64,000 nt of DNA from Paracidovorax valerianellae (GCF_900102625.1 NZ_FMZC01000006.1:62001-126000); one strand, 5' to 3'; positions 46,090-57,490 are shown, counted from the first letter of the stretch. Notes: a model not told the origin generated them from the sequence alone. Program-made: numbers and translations.

Positions 46090-47082
46090 TCAGTGAGCGC
46101 CCTTGCCCCGCATGCGCTGCACCACCGTCACCACCGCCAGCACGATGGCGCCCGCGATGATGCCCACCACCGCGTTGAGCAGGTTGGGCACCAGCACACG
46201 CCAGAAGCCGCCCGCTGGCCACTGCGCAGCCGATGCCGCCAGGCCCTCGACCGCGTGGTGCACGAACGGCAGGCCGTGCACCAGAATGCCGCCGCCCACC
46301 AGGAACATGGCGGCCGTGCCCGCCACCGACAACACCTTCATCAGCCACGGCGCGGCCGCCACGATGCCGCGGCCCAGCGCCTGCGCGGCGCGACTGGTCT
46401 TGCGCGTGAGCCACAGGCCCAGGTCGTCCAGCTTGACGATGCCGGCCACCAGGCCATACACACCCACCGTCATGATCACCGCGATGCCGGCCAGCACCGC
46501 CACCTGCTGGCCGAACGGCGCATTCGCGACCGTGCCCAGCGTGATGGCGATGATTTCAGCCGACAGGATGAAGTCGGTGCGCACCGCGCCCTTGACCTTG
46601 TCTTTTTCGAACGCGGCGATGTCCACCGCCGGGTTGGCATTGGCCAGGGCGTGCGCCTCGCGGCCGGCTTCTTCCTTGGGCGCATCGTGGCTGTGCAGGA
46701 AGCGGTGGGCCAGTTTTTCAGCCCCTTCGAAGCACAGGAAGGCACCGCCCACCATCAGCAGCGGCGTCACCGCCCAGGGGATGAACGCACTGATCAGCAG
46801 CGCGGCCGGCACGAGGATCGCCTTGTTGACCAGCGAGCCCTTGGCGACCGCCCAGACCACGGGAATCTCGCGCTCGGCGCGCACGCCGGTGACCTGCTGG
46901 GCGTTCAGTGCCAGATCGTCGCCGAGCACGCCGGCGGTCTTTTGCGCCGCGACCTTGGTCATGACGGACACGTCATCGGCCATGGCAACGCTCTTCCTCG
47001 CGGCCACCTTGGTCATGAGCGCCACGTCGTCCAGAACGGTGGCGATATCGTCGAGCAGCGTCAAAAGGCTGGCACCGGCCAT
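46090..47082 (-). CDS. DUF808 (YedI-like) inner membrane protein
   Basis: A 330-residue membrane protein. The N-terminal [20 protein letters not shown] and two VMTKVAA repeats are the DUF808 signature, followed by about six hydrophobic segments ([60 protein letters not shown] and [17 protein letters not shown]). Function is unknown. ATG 47082 starts the conserved N-terminus. It diverges from the methyltransferase gene across 204 bp. Confidence 0.93.
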   Translation of the reverse strand: MAGASLLTLLDDIATVLDDVALMTKVAARKSVAMADDVSVMTKVAAQKTAGVLGDDLALNAQQVTGVRAEREIPVVWAVAKGSLVNKAILVPAALLISAFIPWAVTPLLMVGGAFLCFEGAEKLAHRFLHSHDAPKEEAGREAHALANANPAVDIAAFEKDKVKGAVRTDFILSAEIIAITLGTVANAPFGQQVAVLAGIAVIMTVGVYGLVAGIVKLDDLGLWLTRKTSRAAQALGRGIVAAAPWLMKVLSVAGTAAMFLVGGGILVHGLPFVHHAVEGLAASAAQWPAGGFWRVLVPNLLNAVVGIIAGAIVLAVVTVVQRMRGKGAH

Positions 47083-47286
47083 GGGAATCCTTAGAAAAAT
47101 CGAGTGGGAAAGAGAAGGCTTGCGGGCCCGAAAAACAGCGCGCCGCACGCCACGCCTGAGCGCCGCGCAGGCCGGGCGGCGCCCACTATAGCAACGGCCC
47201 GCGAAGCGCCCGTGTCGGCGCAGGGCGCATACTGGCGGCCCTCCCACCGATATCGGGGTCCTTCACGCGGGCTCTTCGTGCGCCGC

Positions 47287-48042
47287 ATGCCAGGCTACCT
47301 GACCAAGCAAGAATCCATCGCCATTGCCGGCGCGGACGACCTCATCATTCGCTCGCTGCTGGACCGCCAGCAGTTCTTCGACCCCTCCGGCGATGCCGAA
47401 ACGCTGGGCATTTCCTCCGCCATGTGGCCGCTTTTCGGGCTGCTGTGGCCCTCCGGCGCGCAGCTGGCCGCGCGCATGGTGGCGAGGCCGATGCATGCCG
47501 GCGAACGCATTCTGGAACTGGGCTGCGGCCTGGCGCTGGCCAGCCTGGTGTGCCACCGTCGCGGCGCCGACGTCACCGCCAGCGACTGCCACCCGCTGGC
47601 TGGCAGCTTTCTGCGCGAAAACCTGCTGCTGAACGGCATGGCTCCCATGAAATACCGCCAGGGCCAATGGGGCAGCGGCGAAGCGCTCGGCCCGCCCGAA
47701 GCCCTGGAAAGCCCGCTGGCGCAGGCCCACGGCGGGCCCGTGCATGGGCTGTTCGACCTGATCATGGGCAGCGACCTGCTGTACGAGCGCGACGCGCGCG
47801 CCAGCCTGGCCCAGTTCATCGACCGGCACGCCAGCCCCCACGCGCAGATCTGGATCGTGGACCCCGACCGCGGCAACCGCGCGGCTTTCAGCAAGCAGAT
47901 GGCCGCACAAGGCTTCGGGCTGCATGAAGAGCGGCTGGACCGCGCTGCGCTGCTCGACGTGCCGGCCTATAAAGGCCGCCTGCTGATCTACCAGCGCCCT
48001 CAGTCTGCAGAGGCTGCTGGCGCCCCGCCCGCCCAGGCCTGA
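47287..48042 (+). CDS. Class I SAM-dependent methyltransferase (METTL21-like)
   Basis: A 251-residue protein. The SAM motif is ERILELGCGLALASLVCHRR, motif II VTASDCHPLAGSFLRENL, and the post-motif DLIMGSDLLYERDARASLAQ resembles the DxxY-type active site of the METTL21/lysine methyltransferase group. The substrate may be a protein lysine, but this is not shown. It ends 97 bp before the convergent purL stop. Confidence 0.85.
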   Translation: MPGYLTKQESIAIAGADDLIIRSLLDRQQFFDPSGDAETLGISSAMWPLFGLLWPSGAQLAARMVARPMHAGERILELGCGLALASLVCHRRGADVTASDCHPLAGSFLRENLLLNGMAPMKYRQGQWGSGEALGPPEALESPLAQAHGGPVHGLFDLIMGSDLLYERDARASLAQFIDRHASPHAQIWIVDPDRGNRAAFSKQMAAQGFGLHEERLDRAALLDVPAYKGRLLIYQRPQSAEAAGAPPAQA

Positions 48043-48070
48043 CCCGACCCCGGGCCTGCCAGGCCCACCA

Positions 48071-48106
48071 AGAAAAATCGGCACCCCAGCGAGCCAGGGT
48101 GCCGAT
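48071..48106 (-). terminator. Intrinsic terminator of purL
   Basis: The 10-bp stem ATCGGCACCC/GGGTGCCGAT (48077-48106) is followed on the minus strand by TTTTTCTTGG. It lies 34 bp after the purL stop. Confidence 0.88.
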
Positions 48107-48139
48107 GCCGTCAAGCCGGGCCGGTGCGGTTTACCCGCT

Positions 48140-51100
48140 TCAACCCACCCACTTGCGTGCGTTGCGCCAGATGCGCATCCACGGGCTCAGCGCGCTGCGA
48201 TCGCCGCTGGTCCAGCTCATCTGCACGTTGCGGAACACGCGCTCGGCGTGCGGCATCATCGCTGTGAAGCGGCCGTCCGCGGTGGTCACGGCCGTCAGGC
48301 CGCCCGCGCTGCCGTTGGGGTTGAACGGGTACTGCTCGGTCGCGGCGCCGTGGTTATCCACGTAGCGCATGGCGGCAATGGCCTGTGCAGGGTTGCCGCG
48401 GTACTTGAAGTTGGCATAGCCCTCGCCGTGCGCCACGGCGATCGGCAGGCGGCTGCCCTCCATGCCGGCGAAGAACAGGCTCGGGGACTCCAGCACTTCC
48501 ACCAGCGACAAGCGCGCCTCGAAGCGTTCGCTCTGGTTCGTGGTGAAGCGCGGCCAGGCCTCGGCGCCCGGAATGATGTCGGCCAGTTCGGCAAACATCT
48601 GGCAGCCGTTGCACACGCCCAGGCCGAACGTGTCCTTGCGGCCGAAGAAGCCCTGGAACTGCTCGGACAGCACGGAGTTGAACGTGATCGACCGTGCCCA
48701 GCCGATGCCCGCACCCAGCGTGTCGCCGTAGCTGAAGCCGCCGCAAGCCACCACGCCCGCGAAGTCCGACAACCGGGCGCGGCCCGATTGCAGGTCGGTC
48801 ATGTGCACGTCATGGGCCTCGAAACCGGCTTCATTGAAGGCATAGGCCATTTCGATGTGCGAGTTGACCCCCTGCTCGCGCAGGATGGCGACCTTCGGCC
48901 GCGCGAGGTTCAAAAACGGCGCGGCCACATCCTCGGCCGGGTCGAACGTGAGCGCCACGTGCAGGCCCGGGTCGGCAGGCACGCCGGCTGCGGCGTGCTC
49001 GGCGTCGGCCGTGGCGGGGTTGTCGCGCTGCTGCGTGATCTTCCAGCTCACTGCGTCCCACACCTGGTGCAGGTCGGACAGGGTGGCACTGAACACGCTC
49101 TTGGCATCGCGCCACACCTGCAGTTCGCCCTTGCCGGCGTCCATGGTGGACGATGCGGGGCGCGTCTTGCCGATGAAGTGGCTGCACTTGGAAAGGCCAT
49201 GCGCGCGCAGGGTCTGCATGACGTCGTTGCGCTCGGCGGTGCGCACCTGCAGCACCACGCCCAGCTCTTCGTTGAACAGCGCCTTGAGCGTCAGCTCTTC
49301 GCGGCGCGCGCTCACCTGGGACGCCCAGTTCTTCGCATCGCCCGTTTCCATGCGGCTGTCGCTGATGCCGTCGCCCTCGGTCACGAGCAGATCGACGTTC
49401 AGCGCCACGCCCACGTGGCCGGCAAAGGCCATCTCGGCCACGGTGGCCAGCAGGCCGCCGTCGCTGCGGTCGTGGTACGCCAGGATCTGGCCCTTGGCCC
49501 GCAACGCGTTCACCGCATCGACCAGCCGCACCAGGTCTTGCGCGTCGTCCAGGTCGGGCACCACGTCGCCGCTCTGGCCCAGCACCTGGCCCAGAATGCT
49601 GCCGCCCATGCGCGCCTTGCCGTGGCCCAGGTCGATCAGCACCAGCGTGGTGTCGTCTTCCAACGCGTCGAGCTGCGGCGTGAGCGTGCCGCGCACATCG
49701 GTCAGCGTGGCGAAGCCGCTCACGATCAGGCTCACGGGCGACGTCACCTTTTTGGACTCGCCCGCGTCTGCGCCGCTACCGGCGGGGCTCTTCCATACCG
49801 TGCGCATGGACAGCGAATCCTTGCCCACCGGGATCGAAATGCCCAGCGCCGGGCACAGCTCCATGCCCACGGCCTTCACGGTGGCGTACAGCGCCGCGTC
49901 TTCGCCAGGCTCGCCGCACGCGGCCATCCAATTCGCCGAGAGCTTCACGCGGGGCAGTTCGATGGGCGCCGCCAGGAGGTTGGTGATGGCTTCGGCCACG
50001 GCCATGCGGCCCGAGGCGGGCGCGTCGATGGATGCCAGCGGCGTGCGCTCGCCCATGCTCATCGCCTCGCCGGCAAAGCCCTGGAAGTCGGCCAGCGTGA
50101 CGGCGCAGTCCGCCACCGGCACCTGCCAGGGGCCGACCATCTGGTCGCGGTGCGACAGCCCGCCCACGGTGCGGTCGCCGATGGTAATCAAAAAGCGCTT
50201 GCTGGCCACGGTGGGGTGAGCCAGCACGTCGATCACGGCCTTTTGCAGCGGCACGCCCGTGAGGTCGATGGGCGCGAATTCGCGCTGCACCGTCGTCACG
50301 TCGCGGTGCATCTTGGGCGGCTTGCCCAGCAGCACTTCCATGGGCATGTCGACCGGATGCTTCTGGTCGGCGGATGGGGAGGCGGTGTCTTCCAGCACCA
50401 GCTGGCGGTGCTCGGTGGCCGTGCCGATCACGGCGAAGGGGCAGCGCTCGCGCTCGCAGAAGGCCCGGAACTGCTCCAGGGACTCCGGGGCGATCGCCAG
50501 CACGTAGCGCTCCTGGCTTTCGTTCGACCAGATTTCCTTGGGCGCCATGCCCGACTCTTCCAGTTGCACCGCCCGCAGGTCGAAGCGCGCGCCGCGGCCG
50601 GCGTCGTTGGTCAGCTCGGGGAAGGCGTTGGACAGGCCGCCCGCGCCCACATCGTGGATCGCAAGGATCGGGTTGGCCGCGCCCTGCGCCCAGCAATGGT
50701 TGATGACCTCTTGCGCGCGGCGCTCGATCTCGGGGTTCCCGCGCTGCACGGAATCGAAATCCAGCTCTGCCGCATTGGCACCCGTGGCCATGGAACTGGC
50801 GGCACTGCCGCCCATGCCGATGCGCATGCCGGGGCCGCCCAGTTGGATGAGCAGCGAACCGGCAGGGAATTCGATCTTCTGCGTGAGGCCGGCATCGATC
50901 GTGCCCAGGCCGCCCGCGATCATGATCGGCTTGTGGTAGCCGCGCGCCACGCCCGCCACCGATTGCTCGTACTCGCGGAAGTAGCCCAGCAGGTTGGGCC
51001 GGCCGAATTCATTGTTGAACGCCGCACCGCCCAGGGGGCCTTCCACCATGATCTGCAGCGGGCTGGCGATGTGCTCGGGCTTGCCGAACTCGCCGCCCCA

Positions 51101-52195
51101 GAGCTTGGAAACCGTGAAGCCCGTCATGCCCGCCTTGGGCTTGGAGCCCCGGCCCGTGGCGCCCTCGTCGCGGATTTCGCCGCCCGCGCCCGTGGAGGCG
51201 CCGGGGAACGGCGAGATGGCCGTGGGGTGGTTGTGCGTTTCCACCTTCATCAGCACGTGGTGCGTGGCGCTACTTTTTTCATAGCACACTGCCCTAGTGG
51301 TACTTGCGCTGGAGGGCATTTTGGCCAAGAACCGCTCCACGCGGGAGCCTTCCATGACCGAGGCGTTGTCCGAATACGCCACCACCGTGTGCTGCGGCGC
51401 CAGCTGGTGCGTGTTGCGGATCATCGCGAACAGGCTCTTGTCCTGCTTCTCGCCGTCGATGGTGAACTGCGCATTGAAGATCTTGTGGCGGCAGTGCTCG
51501 CTGTTGGCCTGCGCGAACATCATCAGCTCTACATCGGTGGGGTTGCGCGCCAGGCCCTGGAAGGCATTCACCAGGTAGTCGATCTCGTCGTCGGCCAGCG
51601 CCAGGCCCCACTGGGCGTTGGCGGCCTCCAGCGCCGAGCGGCCACCGCCCAGCACATCCACGAAATCCATCGGCGCGGCCGGCAGTTCGGTGAAAAGCGC
51701 CGCGGCGCCCGAACGGTCCGCCACGGCGGATTCGGTCATGCGGTCGTGCAGCAGCGCCGCGATCTGGCCGCGCTGCGCGTCGGTCAGCGCAGGCGTGCCG
51801 CCCAGCAGGCCGGATTTGAGCGAGACACGGTATTCGGTGATGCGCTCCACGCGCCGGATCGCCAGGCCGCAGTTGCGCGCGATGTCGGTCGCCTTCGACG
51901 CCCAGGGCGAAACCGTGCCCAGGCGCGGCGTGACGACGATAGCCGGGCCGTCCGCCGGGCCGCTGTAGGGGTCGCCGTAGGTCAGCAATGCGGCCAGGCG
52001 CTCGGTTTCGGCCGGGGTGGGCACCGCGTCGGTGGCCACCAGGTGCACGAAGCGGGCAGCGATGCCCGTGATGCGATCGTGGATGGCTTGCAGCTGGGGC
52101 AGCAGCTGGCGCATGCGAAAGGCGCTGAGGGCGTTGCCGCCTTCGAACGTGCTGAGATGCAAGGAGGGCTTCGTGGACGATGTCGGCGAGATCAC
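48140..52195 (-). CDS. purL: Phosphoribosylformylglycinamidine synthase (large, single-chain)
   Basis: About 1340-1351 residues, combining the FGAM synthase and C-terminal glutaminase domains (purine step 4). Markers are [96 protein letters not shown] and the glutaminase [20 protein letters not shown] and [13 protein letters not shown]. The conserved [17 protein letters not shown] precedes the first ATG (52114), so a TTG (52162) or GTG (52195) start is required; the outer one is given. A dispersed repeat is in frame at 51268-51325. Confidence 0.95.
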   Translation of the reverse strand: MISPTSSTKPSLHLSTFEGGNALSAFRMRQLLPQLQAIHDRITGIAARFVHLVATDAVPTPAETERLAALLTYGDPYSGPADGPAIVVTPRLGTVSPWASKATDIARNCGLAIRRVERITEYRVSLKSGLLGGTPALTDAQRGQIAALLHDRMTESAVADRSGAAALFTELPAAPMDFVDVLGGGRSALEAANAQWGLALADDEIDYLVNAFQGLARNPTDVELMMFAQANSEHCRHKIFNAQFTIDGEKQDKSLFAMIRNTHQLAPQHTVVAYSDNASVMEGSRVERFLAKMPSSASTTRAVCYEKSSATHHVLMKVETHNHPTAISPFPGASTGAGGEIRDEGATGRGSKPKAGMTGFTVSKLWGGEFGKPEHIASPLQIMVEGPLGGAAFNNEFGRPNLLGYFREYEQSVAGVARGYHKPIMIAGGLGTIDAGLTQKIEFPAGSLLIQLGGPGMRIGMGGSAASSMATGANAAELDFDSVQRGNPEIERRAQEVINHCWAQGAANPILAIHDVGAGGLSNAFPELTNDAGRGARFDLRAVQLEESGMAPKEIWSNESQERYVLAIAPESLEQFRAFCERERCPFAVIGTATEHRQLVLEDTASPSADQKHPVDMPMEVLLGKPPKMHRDVTTVQREFAPIDLTGVPLQKAVIDVLAHPTVASKRFLITIGDRTVGGLSHRDQMVGPWQVPVADCAVTLADFQGFAGEAMSMGERTPLASIDAPASGRMAVAEAITNLLAAPIELPRVKLSANWMAACGEPGEDAALYATVKAVGMELCPALGISIPVGKDSLSMRTVWKSPAGSGADAGESKKVTSPVSLIVSGFATLTDVRGTLTPQLDALEDDTTLVLIDLGHGKARMGGSILGQVLGQSGDVVPDLDDAQDLVRLVDAVNALRAKGQILAYHDRSDGGLLATVAEMAFAGHVGVALNVDLLVTEGDGISDSRMETGDAKNWASQVSARREELTLKALFNEELGVVLQVRTAERNDVMQTLRAHGLSKCSHFIGKTRPASSTMDAGKGELQVWRDAKSVFSATLSDLHQVWDAVSWKITQQRDNPATADAEHAAAGVPADPGLHVALTFDPAEDVAAPFLNLARPKVAILREQGVNSHIEMAYAFNEAGFEAHDVHMTDLQSGRARLSDFAGVVACGGFSYGDTLGAGIGWARSITFNSVLSEQFQGFFGRKDTFGLGVCNGCQMFAELADIIPGAEAWPRFTTNQSERFEARLSLVEVLESPSLFFAGMEGSRLPIAVAHGEGYANFKYRGNPAQAIAAMRYVDNHGAATEQYPFNPNGSAGGLTAVTTADGRFTAMMPHAERVFRNVQMSWTSGDRSALSPWMRIWRNARKWVG
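51268..51325 (+). repeat. Dispersed repeat, copy 8, inserted in frame inside purL
   Basis: GCTACTTTTTTCATAGCACA, then CTGCCCTAGTGGTACTTGCG and CTGGAGGGCATTTTGGCC, the normal layout of the family (core, spacer, GCGCTGGAGG, T-run). On the purL strand it encodes [20 protein letters not shown], placed between VERFL and [13 protein letters not shown]. Confidence 0.75.
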
Positions 52196-52384
52196 TTCGG
52201 CGGCCTGTTGGTGATGGAAAGGGTGCGGCCCCACCCCGGAACGGCCGGCCGCTGACTGGGGCAGGCACGACGGGGTGCGGAGAATGCTGGAGCCCGGCAT
52301 TTTACCGGGGGCGGATCGGGTCGCCGCAGAAGCCTTCGCCCTGGCGGGCGTGGGCCCGAGGCGCCGATGGGATAATTGCCCCCT

Positions 52385-53200
52385 ATGAGCATCACCATCA
52401 AAGACGCCGAAGGCATTGCCGGCATGCGCGAAGCATGCCGACTGGCTTCGGAAGTGCTGGACTACATTGCGCCCCACATCCAGCCCGGCATGACCACGAA
52501 TGAAGTCGACCGCCTCGCGGCCGAGTGCATGGCGCAGCAAGGCACCATCTCCGCCACCATCGGCTACCAGCCACCCGGCTACCCGCCCTACCCCAAGTCG
52601 CTGTGCACGTCGCTCAACAACGTGGTCTGCCACGGCATCCCGAACGACAAGCCCCTGAAAAAGGGCGACATCATGAACGTGGACGTCACCGTCATCACCA
52701 AGGACGGCTGGTATGGCGACAACAGCCGCATGTACCTGATCGGCGACGTCTCCATCGCGGCCAAGCGCCTGTGCAGCCTGACGTACGACGCCATGTGGAT
52801 CGGCATCCAGAAGGTCAAACCCGGCGCGCGCCTGGGCGACATCGGCCACGCGATCCAGAAATACGCCGAGCACCATGGCCTGTCGGTCGTGCGCGAGTTC
52901 TGCGGCCACGGCATCGGGCAGAAATTCCATGAAGAGCCGCAGGTGCTGCACTACGGCTACCCCGGCACGCTGGACGAATTGCTGCCCGGCATGACCTTCA
53001 CCATCGAACCCATGCTGAACGCCGGCCGCCGTGAGGTCAAAGAGTTCGGCAACGACGGCTGGACCATCGTGACCAAGGACCGCAGCCTGTCGGCCCAGTG
53101 GGAACACACCGTGCTGGTGACCGAAACCGGCTACGAAGTGCTCACCCTGTCGGCCGGCTCGCCCCCTCCTCCAGCCTTCGTGACCGCGACCAAGACGTAA
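52385..53200 (+). CDS. map: Type I methionine aminopeptidase
   Basis: A 271-residue metalloprotease removing N-terminal Met. Metal ligands are visible in [20 protein letters not shown] (two Asp), [20 protein letters not shown] (His), [12 protein letters not shown] (Glu) and [14 protein letters not shown] (Glu). [20 protein letters not shown] is typical of type I enzymes. ATG 52385 gives [14 protein letters not shown]. It diverges from purL across about 190 bp and is followed by glnD. The C-terminus has an additional [12 protein letters not shown] tail. Confidence 0.95.
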   Translation: MSITIKDAEGIAGMREACRLASEVLDYIAPHIQPGMTTNEVDRLAAECMAQQGTISATIGYQPPGYPPYPKSLCTSLNNVVCHGIPNDKPLKKGDIMNVDVTVITKDGWYGDNSRMYLIGDVSIAAKRLCSLTYDAMWIGIQKVKPGARLGDIGHAIQKYAEHHGLSVVREFCGHGIGQKFHEEPQVLHYGYPGTLDELLPGMTFTIEPMLNAGRREVKEFGNDGWTIVTKDRSLSAQWEHTVLVTETGYEVLTLSAGSPPPPAFVTATKT

Positions 53201-53391
53201 ACGTCAGGCCATCAGGGCGCGGGGGCGCAGGGCGTGTCGGGGCGTCAGGCATTGAAAGCGCCATGGTCCCGGACGGTCGGCCGGCCTGAAACCCGGCGGT
53301 GCGGTGGCTTGGCGCACGGTTCTTGCTTGGGGCCAGTGCTACCCTGCGAACCATGTTGCCCCTGAAGCGCCAGCCTCTTTTGCCGCCGTCC

Positions 53392-55986
53392 ATGACCGAC
53401 CTGCACACCCTGCGCGACGCCTACCGCCAAGACAAGGCGGCCCTGCTCACGTCGCTGCAATCCGCCGGCGCCACCACGCGCGGCGTCCGCACCCTGTTGC
53501 ACAAGCTCTCCACGCTGGCGGACCGCCTGCTGCGCCAGTTGTGGCAGCGCGCCGGCATGCCGGACGACCTGGCGCTGCTTGCCGTGGGCGGCTATGGCCG
53601 GGCACAGCTCTTTCCGCATTCCGACGTGGACGTGCTCGTCCTGCTGCCCGACGGGTCGTCGCCCGGCGCCGGCAGCGCACTGTGCGCACCCATCGAATCG
53701 TTCATCGGCAGTTGCTGGGATGCGGGCCTGGAGATCGGGTCAAGCGTGCGCACGGTGGCCGAATGCCTCACCGAATCCGCTGCCGACGTGACCGTGCAGA
53801 CCTCGCTGCTGGAAGCCCGGCGCGTCTGCGGCAGCGCCTCGCTGTTCTCGGTCTTCCAGGAGCGCTACGACGCGCAGATGGACGCCGAGGATTTCCTCGT
53901 CGCCAAGACGCTGGAGATGCGCCAGCGCCACAACAAATACGAAAACACGCCTTACTCGCTGGAGCCCAACTGCAAGGAGTCGCCCGGCGGGCTGCGCGAT
54001 CTGCAGACGGTGCTGTGGGTGGCCCGCGCGGCCGGCCTCGGCCGCGACTGGCGCGAGCTGGCCGCCAACGGCATGGCAACCCCTTTCGAGGTGGCCCAGA
54101 TCGAGCGCAACGAGGCGGTGCTGTTTCTCATCCGCTCACGCTTGCACGCCATCGCCGGGCGGCATGAAGACCGGCTGGTGTTCGATCTGCAGACCGCCGT
54201 GGCCGAATCGTTCGGCTACCGCTCGCATTCGCCCGACGGCAAGCGCCTGGCCATGCGCGCGAGCGAAACGCTCATGCGCCGCTACTACTGGGCGGCCAAG
54301 GCCGTGTCGCAGCTCAGCCAGATCCTGCTGATGAACATCGAGGAGCGGCTGAGCCCCTCCACGCACGAGTTGCACCGCATCAACGAGCGCTTCTTCGAAA
54401 AGGCCGGCCTGATCGAAGTAGCCAGCGACGACCTTTACGAAAAGAACCCGCACGCCATTCTGGAAACGTTCCTGCTCTACGAAACCACGGTGGGGCTGAA
54501 GGACCTGTCGGTGCGCACGCTGCGTGCGCTGTACAACGCACGCGGCGTGATGGACAGCGCCTTCCGCCGCGATCCGGTGAACCGCGCGACCTTCATGAAG
54601 ATCCTGCGGCAGCCTGCCGGCATCACGCACGCGATGCGGCTCATGAACCAGACCTCGGTGCTGGGCCGCTACCTCTGGCCGTTTCGCCGCATCGTCGGCC
54701 AGATGCAGCACGACCTGTTCCATGTCTACACCGTGGACCAGCACATCCTGATGGTGCTGCGCAACGTGCGCCGGTTCTTCATGGCCGAGCACGCCCACGA
54801 ATACCCGTTCTGCTCCCAACTGGCGGGCGGTTGGGACAAGCCCTGGCTGCTGTACCTGGCAGCGCTGTTCCACGACATCGGCAAAGGCCGCGGGGGCGAC
54901 CACTCCAAGATCGGCGCCGAGGAAGTGCGCCACTTCTGCCGCCAGCACCATGTGGACGAGGAAGACGCGGCGCTGGTGGAGTTTCTCGTGCGCGAGCACC
55001 TCGCCATGAGCCAGGTCGCGCAAAAACAGGACCTGTCCGATCCCGACGTGATCGGCGCCTTCGCCCGGCGCGTAGGGAGCGAACGCCACCTGACGGCGCT
55101 GTACCTGCTGACCGTGGCCGACATCCGCGGCACCAGTCCCAAGGTGTGGAACGCCTGGAAGGGCAAGCTGCTGGAAGACCTTTACCGTGCCACGCTGCGC
55201 GCCCTGGGCGGCCACGCACCCAACGCCGCCGCCGAAATCGAAGCCCGCAAGCGCGAGGCATTGGTGATGCTCGCGCTGCAGGCCCAGCCTTTCGAAGCGC
55301 ACAAGAAGCTCTGGGACACGCTCGATGTGGGCTACTTCATGCGCCACGAGGCGGCCGACATCGCCTGGCACGCACGCCATCTGTCGCGCCACGTGGGCAC
55401 CGGCCGCACGGTGGTGCGCGCGCGGCAATCTTTGGCGGGCGAAGGCCTTCAGGTGACGGTGTACGCCACCGACCAGCCCGATCTTTTCGCCCGTATCTGC
55501 GGGTATTTCGACCGGGCGGGTTTCAGCATCCTCGATGCGCGTGTGCACACCGCCCATGACGGCTGCGCGCTCGACACGTTCCAGGTGGTCGCTTCTGAGC
55601 AGGCGGGGCACTACCGCGAACTCACGCACATGGTGGAAAGCGACCTGGCCCGCGCCATCGAGGACGAAAGCGCAGAACTGCCGGAGCCCGGCCGCAAACG
55701 CGTATCGCGCCGCGTGAAGAGCTTTCCGGTGGCGCCGCGCGTCACGCTGCGTCCGGATGAGAAAGCGCAGCGCTGGCTCATCAACATCTCCGCCAGCGAC
55801 CGCGCCGGACTGCTCTACCTGGTGGCGCGCATCCTGTCGCGCCACCACCTGAGCGTGCAACTGGCCAAGGTCAGCACGCTGGGCGAGCGTGTGGAAGACA
55901 CCTTCCTCGTGCATGGTCCCGAGCTGCAAAGCAATGCGCGGCAGATCCAGATCGAGACCGAACTGCTGAACGCGCTTTCGGAGTGA
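53392..55986 (+). CDS. glnD: Bifunctional uridylyltransferase/uridylyl-removing enzyme (PII)
   Basis: An 864-residue nitrogen-status sensor that uridylylates and deuridylylates PII. The nucleotidyltransferase motif [20 protein letters not shown] starts near residue 63. The HD hydrolase motif [16 protein letters not shown] is near residue 492. Two ACT domains, which bind glutamine, end the protein ([20 protein letters not shown] near 690 and [20 protein letters not shown] near 800). ATG 53392 (MTDLHTLR) is preferred; in-frame starts upstream add non-conserved sequence. It probably follows map on one transcript. Confidence 0.95.
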   Translation: MTDLHTLRDAYRQDKAALLTSLQSAGATTRGVRTLLHKLSTLADRLLRQLWQRAGMPDDLALLAVGGYGRAQLFPHSDVDVLVLLPDGSSPGAGSALCAPIESFIGSCWDAGLEIGSSVRTVAECLTESAADVTVQTSLLEARRVCGSASLFSVFQERYDAQMDAEDFLVAKTLEMRQRHNKYENTPYSLEPNCKESPGGLRDLQTVLWVARAAGLGRDWRELAANGMATPFEVAQIERNEAVLFLIRSRLHAIAGRHEDRLVFDLQTAVAESFGYRSHSPDGKRLAMRASETLMRRYYWAAKAVSQLSQILLMNIEERLSPSTHELHRINERFFEKAGLIEVASDDLYEKNPHAILETFLLYETTVGLKDLSVRTLRALYNARGVMDSAFRRDPVNRATFMKILRQPAGITHAMRLMNQTSVLGRYLWPFRRIVGQMQHDLFHVYTVDQHILMVLRNVRRFFMAEHAHEYPFCSQLAGGWDKPWLLYLAALFHDIGKGRGGDHSKIGAEEVRHFCRQHHVDEEDAALVEFLVREHLAMSQVAQKQDLSDPDVIGAFARRVGSERHLTALYLLTVADIRGTSPKVWNAWKGKLLEDLYRATLRALGGHAPNAAAEIEARKREALVMLALQAQPFEAHKKLWDTLDVGYFMRHEAADIAWHARHLSRHVGTGRTVVRARQSLAGEGLQVTVYATDQPDLFARICGYFDRAGFSILDARVHTAHDGCALDTFQVVASEQAGHYRELTHMVESDLARAIEDESAELPEPGRKRVSRRVKSFPVAPRVTLRPDEKAQRWLINISASDRAGLLYLVARILSRHHLSVQLAKVSTLGERVEDTFLVHGPELQSNARQIQIETELLNALSE

Positions 55987-56044
55987 GCTCGGGGCGGGTG
56001 GCGAGCTGCGAAATCCTGCAGCGGCGCCAGGGCATAAAAGTTCT

Positions 56045-56105
56045 GGAACGCTATAAATTCAATAGCAATACACCGCCATATTCATTGCGCTGGAGGCACT
56101 TTTCA
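56045..56105 (+). repeat. Dispersed repeat, copy 9, between convergent glnD and def
   Basis: ACGCTATAAATTCAATAGCA, a spacer with ATTCATTGCGCTGGAGG, then CACTTTTCATTC. It has the core and the GCGCTGGAGG-T-run end. It lies 60 bp after glnD and 35 bp before the def stop. Confidence 0.7.
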
Positions 56106-56139
56106 TTCAAAGCGCCAACAGCGCACGCTTGCATCGCCG

Positions 56140-56679
56140 TCAATCGTCTTCGGCGGCATCGATCTCGGGAAACAGCACCTCGGTGTAGCCGAACTGGGTG
56201 AAGTCCCGCACCCGCATCGGGTACAGCTTGCCGATCAGGTGATCGCATTCGTGCTGCACCACCCGCGCATGGAAACCCTCCGCCGTGCGGTCGATGGCGT
56301 CGCCGTACGGGTCCACGCCTTCGTAGCGGATGCGGGACCAGCGGGGCACCTTGCCACGCAGCCCGGGAACGGACAGGCAGCCTTCCCAGTCCTCTTCTTC
56401 CTCATCGCCGAGCGGGGTGATCTGCGGATTGAGCAGCACCGTGCGCGGCACGATGGGGCGGTCGGGATAGCGCGGGTTCGGGCGGTCCGACCCGAAGATC
56501 ACCAGTTGCAGGTCCACGCCGATCTGCGGGGCGGCGAGGCCGGCGCCATTCACCGCCTCCATGGTCTCCAGCATGTCGCGCACCAGCAGGTGCAGCGCAT
56601 CAGTATCGAATTCGGTCACGGGCTGGGCCACGCGCAGCAAGCGCGGGTCGCCCATTTTGAGAATGTTTTGAACGGTCAT
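56140..56679 (-). CDS. def: Peptide deformylase
   Basis: A 179-residue metalloenzyme removing the N-formyl group from nascent proteins. All three signature motifs are present: [21 protein letters not shown] (Cys ligand) and [13 protein letters not shown] (two His ligands and the catalytic Glu). ATG 56679 gives [20 protein letters not shown]. The map and def genes, successive steps of N-terminal processing, lie within 4 kb of each other here. Confidence 0.96.
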   Translation of the reverse strand: MTVQNILKMGDPRLLRVAQPVTEFDTDALHLLVRDMLETMEAVNGAGLAAPQIGVDLQLVIFGSDRPNPRYPDRPIVPRTVLLNPQITPLGDEEEEDWEGCLSVPGLRGKVPRWSRIRYEGVDPYGDAIDRTAEGFHARVVQHECDHLIGKLYPMRVRDFTQFGYTEVLFPEIDAAEDD

Positions 56680-56765
56680 GGGTAAAAAAAGCAAAGCCGA
56701 CGCCAGGTCGAAAGTGCCGAGCAGCATAGCGCTGCCCGTCGCACCGCGGCAGGCACAATCCGCAC

Positions 56766-57185
56766 ATGCCGTCTCCGCCAGAGCCTTTGCCCCCGCCACC
56801 GCGCCCTGCCCCGCTGCCCCTGCCGGTGCGCTGGCTGCTGCTGTGCTTCGCGGTGCTGAGCTTGGTGACGGGCATCATCGGCATCTTCGTGCCGGGCCTG
56901 CCGACGACGGTGTTCATCCTCATGGCGGGCTGGGCGGCCGCCCGCAGCTCGCCGCGCTTGCACGCCTGGCTGTGGCGACATCCGGTCTTCGGCGCCATGC
57001 TGCGCGACTGGGCCAATGGCGGTCAGGTGAGCCGCCGCGCCAAATGGAGTGCCAGCGCGCTCATGGCGCTGGCGGCTGCGGTGCTCATCTTCGGCCACGC
57101 CCCACGCTGGGTGGCTGTCAGCGCATCGCTGTGCATGGCCTGCGTGCTCGCGTGGCTGTGGCAGCGGCCAGAGCCGGGCCGCTGA
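56766..57185 (+). CDS. DUF454 (YbaN-like) inner membrane protein
   Basis: A 139-residue membrane protein. After a Pro-rich N-terminus it has [20 protein letters not shown], the family signature [20 protein letters not shown], then [14 protein letters not shown] and two C-terminal hydrophobic segments. The function of DUF454 proteins is unknown. It is divergent from def across 86 bp. Confidence 0.9.
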   Translation: MPSPPEPLPPPPRPAPLPLPVRWLLLCFAVLSLVTGIIGIFVPGLPTTVFILMAGWAAARSSPRLHAWLWRHPVFGAMLRDWANGGQVSRRAKWSASALMALAAAVLIFGHAPRWVAVSASLCMACVLAWLWQRPEPGR

Positions 57186-57258
57186 GCGAGTGCGCGGGCA
57201 AGCTACCGCCGGTGCGCTCGACGCCCAGGCCCTCGGGAATTTGCTCATTTTTTGTGTA

Positions 57259-57264
57259 TATAAT
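57259..57264 (+). promoter_or_regulatory. Candidate -10 element of the first tRNA-Asn
   Basis: A perfect TATAAT lies in an AT-rich run 12 bp before the tRNA 5' end. No good -35 is present at 16-18 bp spacing (TTGCTC lies only 12 bp upstream), so the promoter may rely on the strong -10. Confidence 0.55.
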
Positions 57265-57275
57265 CTAAGTCTTGT

Positions 57276-57351
57276 TCCTCGATAGCTCAGTTGGTAGAGC
57301 GCCGGACTGTTAATCCGTAGGTCCCTGGTTCGAGCCCAGGTCGAGGAGCCA
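57276..57351 (+). tRNA. tRNA-Asn (anticodon GTT), copy 1
   Basis: A 76-nt cloverleaf with acceptor stem TCCTCGA/TCGAGGA, G discriminator and encoded CCA. The D arm is GCTCAGTTGGTAGAGC, the anticodon loop CTGTTAA has GTT at 57309-57311, and the T arm contains GGTTCGAGCC. Confidence 0.97.
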
Positions 57352-57359
57352 AGATCATC

Positions 57360-57389
57360 AAGGCCTTGCATGTGTACGCAGGGCCTTTT
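57360..57389 (+). terminator. Hairpin between the two tRNA-Asn genes
   Basis: The stem AAGGCCTTGC/GCAGGGCCTT has one G-T pair, an 8-nt loop and ends in TTTT. It sits 8 bp after the first tRNA and may end or attenuate its transcript before the second copy. Confidence 0.65.
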
Positions 57390-57414
57390 ACATCGTTAGT
57401 CAGATACCGAATAT

Positions 57415-57490
57415 TCCTCGATAGCTCAGTTGGTAGAGCGCCGGACTGTTAATCCGTAGGTCCCTGGTTCGAGCCCAGGTCGAGGAGCCA
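57415..57490 (+). tRNA. tRNA-Asn (anticodon GTT), copy 2
   Basis: It is identical to the copy at 57276-57351 over all 76 nt, including the CCA end, and separated from it by 63 bp. A recent tandem duplication or gene conversion is likely. No separate strong promoter is visible, so it may be transcribed by read-through. Confidence 0.97.

Noticed and set aside
47170-47215. ACTATAGCAACGGCCCGCGAAGCGCCC as a tenth repeat copy
   Set aside because: Only a short TATAGCAA segment resembles the core; the second arm and T-run are missing.
52196-53107. Upstream extension of the purL frame to 53107, giving a 1655-residue protein
   Set aside because: The added part is antisense to map and has no conserved sequence; PurL family length is about 1300-1350 residues.
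57276-57490. The repeated tRNA block as a prophage or island attachment-site pair
   Set aside because: Both copies are complete tRNAs with CCA, no integrase gene is nearby, and the DNA between them is only 63 bp.
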